Assembly: GCA_963580455.1 (NCBI GenBank)
Contig: OY756972.1
Coordinates: forward strand, 1,441,001 to 1,505,000
DNA length: 64,000 bases
Direction of reading: 5' to 3'
Source: Euonymus europaeus
Taxonomy: Eukaryota > Streptophyta > Magnoliopsida > Celastrales > Celastraceae
The translations under genes and the position numbers were made by a program. Below the pieces are notes generated by a model. It was given only the letters and a program-made list of their open reading frames with translations, made no database searches and was not told where the DNA came from. Below, one piece after another: positions 23,684-35,703 of the stretch; position 1 is the first letter of the stretch; each line of letters opens with the position of its first letter.

Positions 23684-24548
23684 AGAACTCGTGGATAGTA
23701 GGTCTCGTTTCACCTATTTAGCCGCGAAAAGTGGTTTCTTTACGTTAGTGGTTTTATGAATATCCGTTGACTCCGAGTTCTGAATTCGGTGATTTTTAGG
23801 TTGATTACACACTACTTTTCGAGCTCTACAATCCTGGCATTTCGGATTTTGATTTCAGAACTCGTGGCAAGTTGGTCTCGTTTCACCTATTTAGCCGCGA
23901 AATGTGGTTTCTTTACGTAAACGGTTTTATGAATATCCGTTGACTCCGAGTTCTGAATTCGGTGATTTTTAGCTTGATTTCACACTACTTTTCGAGCTCT
24001 ACAATCCTGGTGTTTCGGATTTTGATTTCAGAAATGGTGGCTAGTTGGTCTCGATTCTCCTATTTAGCCGCGAAATTTTCTTTCTTTACGTAAACGGTTT
24101 TAGGAATATCCGTTGACTCCGAGTTCTGAATTCGGTGATTTTTAGATTGATTTCACACTACTTTTCGAGCTCTACGATCCTGGTGTTTCGGATTTTAATT
24201 TCAGAACTCGTGGATAGTAGGTCTCGTTTCACCTATTTAGCCGCGAAAAGTGGTTTCTTTACGTTAGTGGTTTTATGAATATCCGTTGACTCCGAGTTCT
24301 GAATTCGGTGATTTTTAGGTTGATTACACACTACTTTTCGAGCTCTACAATCCTGGCATTTCGGATTTTGATTTCAGAACTCGTGGCAAGTTGGTCTCGT
24401 TTCACCTATTTAGCCGCGAAATGTGGTTTCTTTACGTAAGTGGTTTTATGAATATCCGTTGACTCCGAGTTCTGAATTCGGTGATTTTTAGCTTGATTTC
24501 ACACTACTTTTCGAGCTCTACAATCCTGGTGTTTCGGATTTTGATTTC
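23684..24548 (+). repeat. Trimer tandem duplication (519 bp)
   Basis: GCGAAAAGTGG with TACGTTAGTGG at 23741 recurs at 24260, and GTGGCAAGTTGG recurs at the same 519-bp spacing, marking a local three-monomer duplication of about one and two-thirds copies. Confidence 0.75.
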
Positions 24549-24709
24549 AGAACTCGTGGTTAGTAGGTCTCGTTTCACGTAGTTAGCCGCGAATACGTAA
24601 ACGGTTTTATGAATATCCGTTGACTCCGAGTTCTGAATTCGGTGATTTTTAGCTTGATTACACACTCCTTTTCGAGCTCTAGAATCCTGGCATTTCGGAT
24701 TTTGATTTC
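24549..24709 (+). repeat. 161-bp monomer, same 12-bp deletion
   Basis: Identical GCCGCGAATACGTAAAC junction to M93 but with different flanks (GTGGTTAGTAGG, TTCACGTAG and CTCTAGAATCC), so either the deletion spread by local exchange or it arose twice. Confidence 0.9.
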
Positions 24710-24879
24710 AGAACTCGTGGTTAGTAGGTCTCGTTTCACCTAGTTAGCCGCGAAATGTGGTTTCTTTACGTAAACGGTTTTATGAATATCCGTTGACTCC
24801 GAGTTCTGAATTCGGTGATTTTTATCTTGATTTCACACTACTTTTCGAGCTCTACAATCCTGGCATTTCGGATTTTGAT

Positions 24880-25575
24880 TTTAGAACTCGTGGCTAGTTG
24901 GTCTCGTTTCACCTATTTAGTCGCGAAATGTGGTTTCTTTACGTAAACAGTTTTATGAATATCCGTTGACTCCGAGTTCTGAATTTGGTGATTTTTAGCT
25001 TGATTTCACACTACTTTTCGAGCTCTACAATCCTGGCGTTTCGGATTTTTATTTCAGAACTCGTGGATAGTAGGTCTCGTTTCACCTAGTTAGCCGCGAA
25101 ATGTGGTTTCTTTACGTAAACGGTTTTATGAATATCCGTTGACTCCGAGTTCTGAATTCGGTGATTTTTAGCTTGATTTCACACTACTTTTCGAGCTCTA
25201 CGATCCTGGCGTTTCGGATTTTGATTTCAGAACTCGTGGCTAGTTGGTCTCGTTTCACCTAGTTAGCCGCGAAATGTGCTTTCTTTACGTAAACGGTTTT
25301 ATGAATATCCGTTGACTCCGAGTTCTGAATTCGGTGATTTTTAGCTTGATTACAGACTACATTTAGAGCTCTACGATCCTGGCATTTCGGATTTTGATTT
25401 CAGAACTCGTGGTTAGTAGGTCTCGTTTCACCTAGTTAGCCGCGAAATGTGGTTTCTTTACGTAAACGGTTTTATGAATATCCGTTGACTCCGAGTTCTG
25501 AATTCGGTGATTTTTAGCTTGATTTCACACTACTTTTCGAGCTCTACGATCCTGGCGTTTCGGATTTTGATTTCA
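24880..25575 (+). repeat. Domain B-type block inside domain C
   Basis: A TTTTTATTTC joint, GTGGATAGTAGG, GTGCTTTC with ACAGACTACATTTAGAG, then CTAGTCAG with AAGTAAAC units at about 25606 and 25780. This reproduces the domain B block order 7 kb from the rest of domain B. Confidence 0.72.
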
Positions 25576-25920
25576 GAACTCGTGGCTAGTTGGTCTCGTT
25601 TCACCTAGTCAGCCACGAAATGTGGTTTCTTTAAGTAAACGGTTTTATGAATATCCGTTGACTCCGAGTTCTGAATTCGGTGATTTTTAGCTTGATTTCA
25701 CACTACTTTTCGAGCTCTACGATCCTGGGGTTTCGGATTTTGATTTCAGAACTCGTGGCTAGTTGGTCTCGTTTCACCTAGTCAGCCGCGAAATGTGGTT
25801 TCTTTAAGTAAACGGTTTTATGAATATCCGTTGACTCCGAGTTCTGAATTCGGTGATTTTTAGCTTGATTTCACACTACTTTTCGAGCTCTACGAACCTG
25901 GCGTTTCGGATTTTGATTTC

Positions 25921-28084
25921 AGAACTCGTGGCTAGTAGGTCTCGTTTCACCTAGTTAGCCGCGAAATGTGGTTTCTTTACGTAAACGGTTTTATGAATAT
26001 CCGATGACTCCGAGTTCTGAATTCGGTGATTTTTAGCTTGATTTCACACTACTTTTTGAGCTCTACGATCCTGGTGTTTCGGATTTTGATTTCAGAACTC
26101 GTGGCTAGTGTTTCTCGTTTCACCTAGTTAGCCGCGAAATGTGGTTTCTTTACGTAAACGGTTTTAGGAATATCCGTTGACTCCGAGTTCTGAATTCGGT
26201 GATTTTTAGCTTGATTTCACACTACTTTTCGAGCTCTACGATCCTGGCTTTTCGGATTTTGATTTCAGAACTCGTGGCTAGTAGGTCTCGTTTCACCTAG
26301 TTAGCCGCGAAATGTGGTTTCTTTACGTAAACGGTTTTATGAATATCCGATGACTCCGAGTTCTGAATTCGGTGATTTTTAGCTTGATTTCACACCACTT
26401 TTCGAGCTCTACGATCCTGGAGTTTCGGATTTTGATTTCAGAACTCGTGGCTAGTTGGTCTCGTTTCACCTATTTAGCCGCGAAATGTGGTTTCTTTACG
26501 TAAACGGTTTTATGAATATCTGTTGACTCCGAGTTCTGAATTCGGTGATTTTTAGCTTGATTTCACACTACTTTTTGAGCTCTACGATCCTGGCATTTCG
26601 GATTTTGATTTCAAAACTCGTGGCTAGTTGGTCTCGTTTCACCTAGTTGGCCGCGAAATGTGGTTTCTTTACGTAAACAGTTTTATGAATATCCTTTGAC
26701 TCCGAGTTCTGAATTCGGTGATTTTTAGCTTGATTTCACACTACTTTTCGAGCTCTACAATCCTGGCATTTCGGATTTTGATTTCAGAACTCGTGGCTAG
26801 TTGGTCTCGTTTCACCTAGTTAGCCGCGAAATGTGGTTTCTTTACGTAAACAGTTTTATGAATATCCGTTGACTCCTAATTCGGTGATTTTTAGCTTGAT
26901 TTCACACTAATTTTCGAGCTCTACAATCCTGGCGTTTCGGATTTTTATTTCAGAACTCGTGGCTAGTTGGTCTCGTTTCACCTATTTAGCCGCGAAATGT
27001 GGTTTCTTTACGTAAACGGTTTTATGAATATCCTTTGACTCCGAGTTCTGAATTCGGTGATTTTTAGCTTGATTTCACACTACTTTTCGAGCTCTACAAT
27101 CCTGGCATTTCGGATTTTGATTTCAAAACTCGTGGCTAGTTGGTCTCGTTTCACCTACTTAGCCGCGAAATGTGGTTTCTTTACGTAAACAGTTTTATGA
27201 ATATCCTTTGACTCCGAGTTCTGAATTCGGTGATTTTTAGCTTGATTTCACACTACTTTTCGAGCTCTACAATCTTGGCATTTCGGATTTTGATTTCAGA
27301 ACTCGTGGTAAGTTGGTCTTGTTTCACCTAGTTAGCCGCGAAATGTGGTTTCTTTACGTAAACAGTTTTATGAATATCCGTTGACTCCGAGTTCTGAATT
27401 CGGTGATTTTTAGCTTGATTTCACACTAATTTTCGAGCTCTACAATCCTGGCGTTTCGGATTTTTATTTCAGAACTCGTGGCTAGTTGGTCTCGTTTCAC
27501 CTATTTAGCCGCGAAATGTGGTTTCTTTACGTAAACGGTTTTATGAATATCCTTTGACTCCGAGTTCTGAATTCGGTGATTTTTAGCTTAATTTCACACT
27601 ACTTTTCGAGCTCTACAATCCTGGCGTTTCGGATTTTGATTTCAGAACTCGTGGCTAGTAGGTCTCGTTTCACCTAGTTAGCCGCGAAATGTGGTTTCTT
27701 TACGTAAACGGTTTTATGAATATCCGATGACTCCGAGTTCTGAATTCGATGATTTTTAGCTTGATTTCACACTACTTTTTGAGCTCTACGATCCTGGCGT
27801 TTCGGATTTTGATTTCAGAACTCGTGGCTAGTGTTTCTCGTTTCACCTAGTTAGCCGCGAAATGTGGTTTCTTTACGTAAACGGTTTTAGGAATATCCGT
27901 TGACTCCGAGTTCTGAATTCGGCGATTTTTAGCTTGATTTCACACTACTTTTTGAGCTCTACGATCCTGGCGTTTCGGATTTTGATTTCAGAACTCGTGG
28001 CTAGTAGGTCTCGATTCACCTATTTAGCTGCGAAATGTGGTTTCTTTACGTAAGTGGTTTTATGAATATCCGTTGACTCCGAGT
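25921..28084 (+). repeat. 2.2-kb segment C1, copy 2
   Basis: Second copy at offset 7594. It differs by scattered substitutions, for example CTAGTTGGCCGCG where copy 1 has CTAGTTGGCAGCG, and GACTCCTAATTC where copy 1 has GACTCCGAATTC. Confidence 0.82.
26786..26951 (+). repeat. 166-bp monomer, copy of M112
   Basis: Reads GACTCCTAATTCGGTG. Same 7-bp loss as at 19192 plus a G-to-T change, consistent with its place in segment C1 copy 2. Confidence 0.88.
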
Positions 28085-28854
28085 TCTGAATTCGGTGATT
28101 TTTAGCTAGATTACACACTACTTTTCGAGCTCTACAATCCTGGCATTTCGGATTTTGATTTCAAAACTCGTGGCTAGTTGGTCTCGTTTCACCTAGTTAG
28201 CCGCGAAATGTGGTTTCTTTACGTAAACAGTTTTATGAATATCCTTTGACTCCGAGTTCTGAATTCGGTGATTTTTAGCTTGATTTCACACTACTTTTCG
28301 AGCTCTACAATCTTGGCATTTCGGATTTTGATTTCAGAACTCGTGGCTAGTTGGTCTTGTTTCACCTAGTTAGCCGCGAAATGTGGTTTCTTTACGTAAA
28401 CAGTTTTATGAATATCCGTTGACTCCGAGTTCTGAATTCGGTGATTTTTAGCTTGATTTCACACTAATTTTCGAGCTCTACAATCCTGGCGTTTCGGATT
28501 TTTATTTCAGAACTCGTGGCTAGTTGGTCTCGTTTCACCTATTTAGCCGCGAAATGTGGTTTCTTTACGTAAACAGTTTTATGAATATCCGTTGACTCCG
28601 AGTTCTGAATTCGGTGATTTTTAGCTTGATTTCACACTACTTTACGAGCTCTACAATCCTAGGTTTTCGGATTTCGATTTCAGAACTCGTGGCTAGTAGG
28701 TCTCGTTTCACCTAGTTAGCTGCGAAATGTGGTTTCTTTACGTAAACGGTTTTATGAATATCCGTTGACTCCGAGTTCTGAATTCGGTGATTTTTAGCTT
28801 GATTTCACACTACTTTTCGAGCTCTACAATCCTGGCGTTTCGGATTTTGATTTC

Positions 28855-30411
28855 AGAACTCGTGGCTAGTAGGTCTCGTTTCACCTAGTTAGCCGCGAAA
28901 TGTGGTTTCTTTACGTAAACGGTTTTATGAATATCCGATGACTCCGAGTTCTGAATTCGATGATTTTTAGCTTGATTTCACACTACTTTTTGAGCTCTAC
29001 GATCCTGGCGTTTCGGATTTTGATTTCAGAACTCGTGGCTAGTGTTTCTCGTTTCACCTAGTTAGCCGCGAAATGTGGTTTCTTTACGTAAACGGTTTTA
29101 GGAATATCCGTTGACTCCGAGTTCTGAATTCGGTGATTTTTAGCTTGATTTCACACTACTTTTTGAGCTCTACGATCCTGGCGTTTCGGATTTTGATTTC
29201 AGAACTCGTGGCTAGTAGGTCTCGATTCACCTATTTAGCTGCGAAATGTGGTTTCTTTACGTAAGTGGTTTTATGAATATCCGTTGACTCCGAGTTCTGA
29301 ATTCGGTGATTTTTAGCTAGATTACACACTACTTTTCGAGCTCTATAATCCTGGTGTTTCGGATTTTGATTTCAGAACTCGTGGCTAGTTGGTCTCGTTT
29401 CACCTATTTAGCCGCGAAATGTGGTTTCTTTACGTAAACGGTTTTATGAATATCCGTTGACTCCGAGTTCTGAATTCGGTGATTTTTAGCTTGATTTCCC
29501 ACTACTTTTCGAGCTCTACGATCCTGGAGTTTTGGATTTTGATTTCAGAACTGGTGGCTAGTTGGTCTCGTTTCACCTAGTTAGCCCCGAAATGTGATTT
29601 CTTTACGTAAACAGTTTTATGAATATCCGTTGACTCCGAGTTCTGAATTCGGTGATTTTTAGCTTGATTTCACACTACTTTTCGAGCTCTACAATCCTGG
29701 CATTTCGGATTTTGATTTCAGAACTCGTGGCTAGTTGGTCTCGATTCACCTATTTAGCCGCGAAATGTGCTTTCTTTACGTAAACGGTTTTAGGAATATC
29801 CGTTGACTCCGAGTTCTGTATTCGGTGATTTTTAGCTTGATTTCACACTACTTTTGGAGCTCTACGATCCTGGCGTTTCGGATTTTTATTTCAGAACTCG
29901 TGGCTAGTAGGTCTCGTTTCACCTAGTTAGCCGCGAAATGTGGTTTCTTTACGTAAACAGTTTTATGAATATCCGTTGACTCCGAGTTCTGAATTCGGTG
30001 ATTTTTAGCTTGATTTCACACTAATTTTCGAGCTCTACAATCCTGGAATTTCAGATTTTGATTTCAGAACTCGTGGCTAGTAGGTCTCGATTCACCTATT
30101 TAGCCGCGAAATGTGGTTTCTTTACGTAAGTGGTTTTATGAATATCCGTTGACTCCGAGTTCTGAATTCGGTGATTTTTAGGTTGATTACACACTACTTT
30201 TCCAGCTCTACAATCCTGGCATTTCGGATTTTGATTTCAGAACTCGTGGCTAGTTGATCTCTTTTCACCCATTTAGCCGCGAAATGTGGTTTCTTTACGT
30301 AAACGGTTTTATGAATATCCGTTGACTCCGAGTTCTGAATTCGGTGATTTTTAGCTTGATTTCACACTACTTTTCGAGCTCTACAATCTTGGCATTTCGG
30401 ATTTTGATTTC
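28855..30411 (+). repeat. GTGTTTCTCG block C2, middle copy
   Basis: Same unit order as 20742-22330. The last unit (30239-30411) is chimeric: it begins TTGATCTCTT like 22127 but ends CTACAATCTTGG like the units near 27271 and 28309. Confidence 0.78.
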
Positions 30412-30582
30412 AGAACTCGTGGCTAGTTGGTCTCGTTTCACCTAGTTAGCCGCGAAATGTGGTTTCTTCACGTAAACAGTTTTATGAATATCCGTTGACT
30501 CCGAGTTCTGAATTCGGTGATTTTTAGCTTGATTTCACACTAATTTTCGAGCTCTACAATCCTGGCGTCTGATTTTTATTTC
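30412..30582 (+). repeat. 171-bp monomer M177
   Basis: CCTGGCGTCTGATTTTT in place of CCTGGCGTTTCGGATTTTT, a 2-bp loss. Confidence 0.85.
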
Positions 30583-30755
30583 AGAACTCGTGGCTAGTTG
30601 GTCTCGTTTCACCTATTTAGCCGCGAAATGTGGTTTCTTTACGTAAACGGTTTTATGAATATCCTTTGACTCCGAGTTCTGAATTCGGTGATTTTTAGCT
30701 TGATTTCACACTACTTTTCGAGCTCTACAATCCTGGCGTTTCGGATTTTGATTTC

Positions 30756-32312
30756 AGAACTCGTGGCTAGTAGGTCTCGTTTCACCTAGTTAGCCGCGAA
30801 ATGTGGTTTCTTTACGTAAACGGTTTTATGAATATCCGATGACTCCGAGTTCTGAATTCAGTGATTTTTAGCTTGATTTCACACTACTTTTTGAGCTCTA
30901 CGATCCTGGCGTTTCGGATTTTGATTTCAGAACTCGTGGCTAGTGTTTCTCGTTTCACCTAGTTAGCCGCGAAATGTGGTTTATTTACGTAAACGGTTTT
31001 AGGAATATCCGTTGACTCCGAGTTCTGAATTCGGTGATTTTTAGCTTGATTTCACACTACTTTTTGAGCTCTACGATCCTGGCGTTTCGGATTTTGATTT
31101 CAGAACTCGTGGCTAGTAGGTCTCGATTCACCTATTTAGCTGCGAAATGTGGTTTCTTTACGTAAGTGGTTTTATGAATATCCGTTGACTCCGAGTTCTG
31201 AATTCGGTGATTTTTAGCTTGATTACACACAACTTTTCGAGCTCTATAATCCTGGTGTTTCGGATTTTGATTTCAGAACTCGTGGCTAGTTGGTCTCGTT
31301 TCACCTATTTAGCCGCGAAATGTGGTTTCTTTACGTAAACGGTTTTATGAATATCCGTTGACTCCGAGTTCTGAATTCGGTGATTTTTAGCTTGATTTCA
31401 CACTACTTTTCGAGCTCTACGATCCTGGAGTTTTGGATTTTGATTTCAGAACCGGTGGCTAGTTGGTCTCGTTTCACCTAGTTAGCCCCGAAATGTGATT
31501 TCTTTACGTAAACAGTTTTATGAATATCCGTTGACTCCGAGTTCTGAATTCGGTGATTTTTAGCTTGATTTCACACTACTTTTCGAGCTCTACAATCCTG
31601 GTGTTTCGGATTTTGATTTCAGAACTCGTGGCTAGTTGGTCTCGATTCACCTATTTAGCCGCGAAATGTGCTTTCTTTACGTAAACGGTTTTAGGAATAT
31701 CCGTTGACTCCGAGTTCTGAATTCGGTGATTTTTAGCTTGATTTCACACTACTTTTGGAGCTCTACGATCCTGGCGTTTCGGATTTTTATTTCAGAACTC
31801 GTGGCTAGTAGGTCTCGTTTCACCTAGTTAGCCGCGAAATGTGGTTTCTTTACGTAAACAGTTTTATGAATATCCGTTGACTCCGAGTTCTGAATTCGGT
31901 GATTTTTAGCTTGATTTCACACTAATTTTCGAGCTCTACAATCCTGGAATTTCAGATTTTGATTTCAGAACTCGTGGCTAGTAGGTCTCGATTCACCTAT
32001 TTAGCCGCGAAATGTGGTTTCTTTACGTAAGTGGTTTTATGAATATCCGTTGACTCCGAGTTCTGAATTCGGTGATTTTTAGGTTGATTACACACTACTT
32101 TTCGAGCTCTACAATCCTGGCATTTCGGATTTTGATTTCAGAACTCGTGGCTAGTTGATCTCTTTTCACCCATTTAGCCGCGAAATGTGGTTTCTTTACG
32201 TAAACGGTTTTATGAATATCCGATGACTCCGAGTTCTGAATTCGATGATTTTTAGCTTGATTTCACACTACTTTTTGAGCTCTACGATCCTGGCGTTTCG
32301 GATTTTGATTTC
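30756..32312 (+). repeat. GTGTTTCTCG block C2, right copy
   Basis: Repeats the middle copy at an offset of 1901 bp (11 monomers less the 2-bp deletion at about 30567). The final unit, 32140-32312, is chimeric. Confidence 0.78.
32140..32312 (+). repeat. Chimeric junction monomer
   Basis: The 5' part has TTGATCTCTTTTCACCC, as at 22141 and 30254. The 3' part has CCGATGAC and TTCGATGATTTT, as at 27644 and 28855. The switch lies between about 32181 and 32222, and a shortened C2 copy starts at once (GTGTTTCTCG at 32327, 1384 bp after the previous one). This is what an unequal crossover within a monomer would leave. Confidence 0.8.
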
Positions 32313-32831
32313 AGAACTCGTGGCTAGTGTTTCTCGTTTCACCTAGTTAGCCGCGAAATGTGGTTTCTTTACGTAAACGGTTTTAGGAATATCCGTTGAC
32401 TCCGAGTTCTGAATTCGGTGATTTTTAGCTTGATTTCACACTACTTTTTGAGCTCTACGATCCTGGCGTTTCGGATTTTGATTTCAGAACTCGTGGCTAG
32501 TAGGTCTCGATTCACCTATTTAGCTGCGAAATGTGGTTTCTTTACGTAAGTGGTTTTATGAATATCCGTTGACTCCGAGTTCTGAATTCGGTGATTTTTA
32601 GCTAGATTACACACTACTTTTCGAGCTCTATAATCCTGGTGTTTCGGATTTTGATTTCAGAACTCGTGGCTAGTTGGTCTCGTTTCACCTATTTAGCCGC
32701 GAAATGTGGTTTCTTTACGTAAACGGTTTTATGAATATCCGTTGACTCCGAGTTCTGAATTCGGTGATTTTTAGCTTGATTTCACACTACTTTTCGAGCT
32801 CTACGATCCTGGAGTTTTGGATTTTGATTTC

Positions 32832-32998
32832 AGAACTGGTGGCTAGTTGGTCTCGTTTCACCTAGTTAGCCCCGAAATGTGATTTCTTTACGTAAACAGT
32901 TTTATGAATATCCGTTGACTCCGAGTTCTGAATTCGGTGATTTTTAGCTTGATTTCACACTACTTTTTGAGCTCTACAATCCTGGTGTTTTTGATTTC
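32832..32998 (+). repeat. 167-bp boundary monomer M191
   Basis: CCTGGTGTTTTTGATTTCAG lacks six bases (a CGGATT-containing stretch). It is the last unit of domain C type. From 32999 onward every unit has AGTAGG, and the 9583-bp-offset duplication begins. Confidence 0.85.
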
Positions 32999-33863
32999 AG
33001 AACTCGTGGCTAGTAGGTCTCGTTTCACCTATTTAGCCGCGAAATGTGGTTTCTTTACGTAAACGGTTTTATGAATATCCATTGACTCCGAGTTCTAAAT
33101 TCGGTGATTTTTAGCTTGATTTCACACTCCTTTTCGAGCTGTACAATCCTGGAGTTTCAGATTTCGATTTCAGAACTCGTGGCTAGTAGGTCTCGTTTCA
33201 CCTAGTTAGCCGCGAAATGTGGTTTCTTTACGTAAACGGTTTTATGAATATCCGTTGACTCCGAGTTCTGAATTCGGTGATTTTTAGCTTGATTTCACAC
33301 TACTTTTCGAGCTCTACAATCCTGGCATTTCGGATTTTGATTTCGGAACTCGTGGCTAGTAGGTCTCGTTTCACCTATTTAGCCGCGAAATGTGGTTTCT
33401 TTACGTAAACGGTTTTATGAATATCCGTTGACTCCGAGTTCTAAATTCGGTGATTTTTAGCTTGAATTCACACTCCTTTTCGAGCTCTACAATCCTGGAG
33501 TTTCGGATTTTGATTTCAGAACTCGTGGCTAGTAGGTCTCGTTTCACCTAGTTAGCCGCGAAATGTGGTTTCTTTACGTAAACGGTTTTATGAATATCCG
33601 TTGACTCCGAGTTCTGAATTCGGTGATTTTTAGCTTGATTTCACACTACTTTTTGAGCTCTACAATCCTGGAGTTTTGGATTTGGATTTCAGAACTCCTG
33701 GCTAGTAGGTCTCGTTTAACCTAGTTAGCCGCGAAATGTGGTTTCTTTACGTAAACGGTTTTATGAATATCCGTTGACTCCGAGTTCTGAATTCGGTAAT
33801 TTTTAGCTTGATTTCACACTCCTTTTCGAGCTCTATAATCCTGGAGTTTCGGATTTCGATTTC

Positions 33864-34015
33864 AGAACTCGTGGCTAGTAGGTCTCATTTCACCTAGTTA
33901 GCCGCGAAATGTGGTTACTTTATGTAAACGATTTTATGAATATCCGTTGACTCCGAGTTCTGAATTCGGTGATTTTTTCGAGCTCTACAATCATGGAGTT
34001 TCGGATTTGGATTTC
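33864..34015 (+). repeat. 152-bp monomer 1 of 16 (21-bp deletion)
   Basis: The T-run after GGTGA joins directly to TTCGAGCTC (GATTTTTTCGAG). Twenty-one bases are lost between two T-runs, removing the AGCTTGATTTCACACTAC segment and three T. Part of segment D1 copy 1. Confidence 0.92.
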
Positions 34016-35226
34016 AGAACTCGTGGCTAGTAGGTCTCGTTTCACCTAGTTAGCCGCGAAATGTGGTTTCTTTACGTAAACGGTTTTATGAATATCCGTT
34101 GACTCCGAGTTCTGAATTCGGTGATTTTTAGCTTGATTTCACACTACTTTTCGAGCTCTACAATCCTGGAGTTTCGGATTTGGATTTAAGAACTCATGGC
34201 TAGTAGGTCTCGTTTCACCAAGTTAGCCGCGAAATGTGGTTTCTTTACGTAAACGGTTTTATGAATATCCGTTGACTCCGAGTTCTGAATTCGGTGATTT
34301 TTCGCTTGATTTCACACTCCTTTTCGAGCTCTACAATCCTGGAGTTTCGGATTTTGATTTCAGAACTCGTGGCTAGTAGGTCTTGTTTCACCTAGTTAGC
34401 CGCGAAATGTGGTTTCTTTACGTAAACGATTTAATGAATATCCGTTGACTCCGAGTTCTGAATTCGGTGATTTTTAGCTTGATTTCACACTACTTTTCGA
34501 GCACTACAATCCTGGCTTTTCGGATTTTGATTTCAGAACTCCTGGCTAGTAGGTCTCGTTTCACCTATTTAGCCGCGAAATGTGGTTTCTTTACGTAAAC
34601 GGTTTTATGAATATCCATTGACTCCGAGTTCTCAATTCGGTGATTTTTAGCTTGATTTCACACTCCTTTTCGAGCTCTACAATCCTGGCATTTCGGATTT
34701 TGATTTCAGAACTCGTGGCTAGTAGGTCCCGTTTCACCTAGTTAGCCGCGAAATGTAGTTTCTTTACGTAAACGGTTTTATGAATATCCATTGACTCCGA
34801 GTTCTAAATTCGGTGATTTTTAGCTTGAATTCACACTCCTTTTCGAGCTCTACAATCCTGGAGTTTCGGATTTCGATTTCAGAACTCGTGGCTAGTAGGT
34901 CTCGTTTCACCTAGTTAGCCGCGAAATGTGGTTTCTTTACGTAAACGGTTTTATGAATATCCGTTGACTCCGAGTTCTGAATTCGATGATTTTTAGGTTG
35001 ATTTCACACTACTTTTCGAGCTCTACAATCCTGGAGTTTCGGATTTGGATTTCAGAACTCGTGGCTAGTAGGTCTCGTTTCACCAAGTTAGCCGCGAAAT
35101 GTGGTTTCTTTACGTAAACGGTTTTATGAATATCCGTTGACTCCGAGTTCTGAATTCGGTGATTTTTAGCTTGATTTCACACTCCTTTTCGAGCTCTACA
35201 ATCCTGGAGTTTCGGATTTCAATTTC

Positions 35227-35378
35227 AGAACTCGTGGCTAGTAGGTCTCGTTTCACCTAGTTAGCCGTGAAATGTGGTTTCTTTACGTAAACGATTTTAT
35301 GAATATCCGTTGACTCCGAGTTCTGAATTCGGTGATTTTTTCGAGCTCTACAATCCTGGAGTTTCGGATTTGGATTTC
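35227..35378 (+). repeat. 152-bp monomer 2 of 16
   Basis: Same GATTTTTTCGAG junction, in a GCCGTGAAATG unit. Confidence 0.92.
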
Positions 35379-35551
35379 AGAACTCGTGGCTAGTAGGTCT
35401 CGTTTCACCTAGTTAGCCGCGAAATGTGGTTTCTTTACGTAAACGGTTTTATGAATATCCGTTGACTCCCAGTTCTGAATTCGGTGATTTTTAGCTTGAT
35501 TTCACACTCCTTTTCGAGCTCTACAATCCTGGAGTTTCGGATTTCGATTTC

Positions 35552-35703
35552 AGAACTCGTGGCTAGTAGGTCTCGTTTCACCTAGTTAGCCGCGAAATGT
35601 GGTTTCTTTACGTAAACGATTTTATGAATATCCGTTGACTCCGAGTTCTGAATTCGGTGATTTTTTCGAGCTCTACAATCCTGGAGTTTCTGATTTGGAT
35701 TTC
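35552..35703 (+). repeat. 152-bp monomer 3 of 16
   Basis: Same junction, 325 bp after the previous one. Confidence 0.92.

Larger units (their letters stand above)
18327..32998 (+). repeat. Array domain C, M107-M191
   Basis: A mixed domain in which CTACGATCC and CTACAATCC, and TTGG and TAGG forms, coexist. Specific markers are CCGATGAC, GTGTTTCTCG, GGTCTCGATTC, TACGTAAGTGG, CTATAATCC, AACTGGTGG and TTGATCTCTT. Most length variants outside domain D lie here: 166, 175, 172, 161, 166, 171 and 167 bp. The right edge is sharp, at a 6-bp deletion monomer ending at 32998. Confidence 0.8.
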
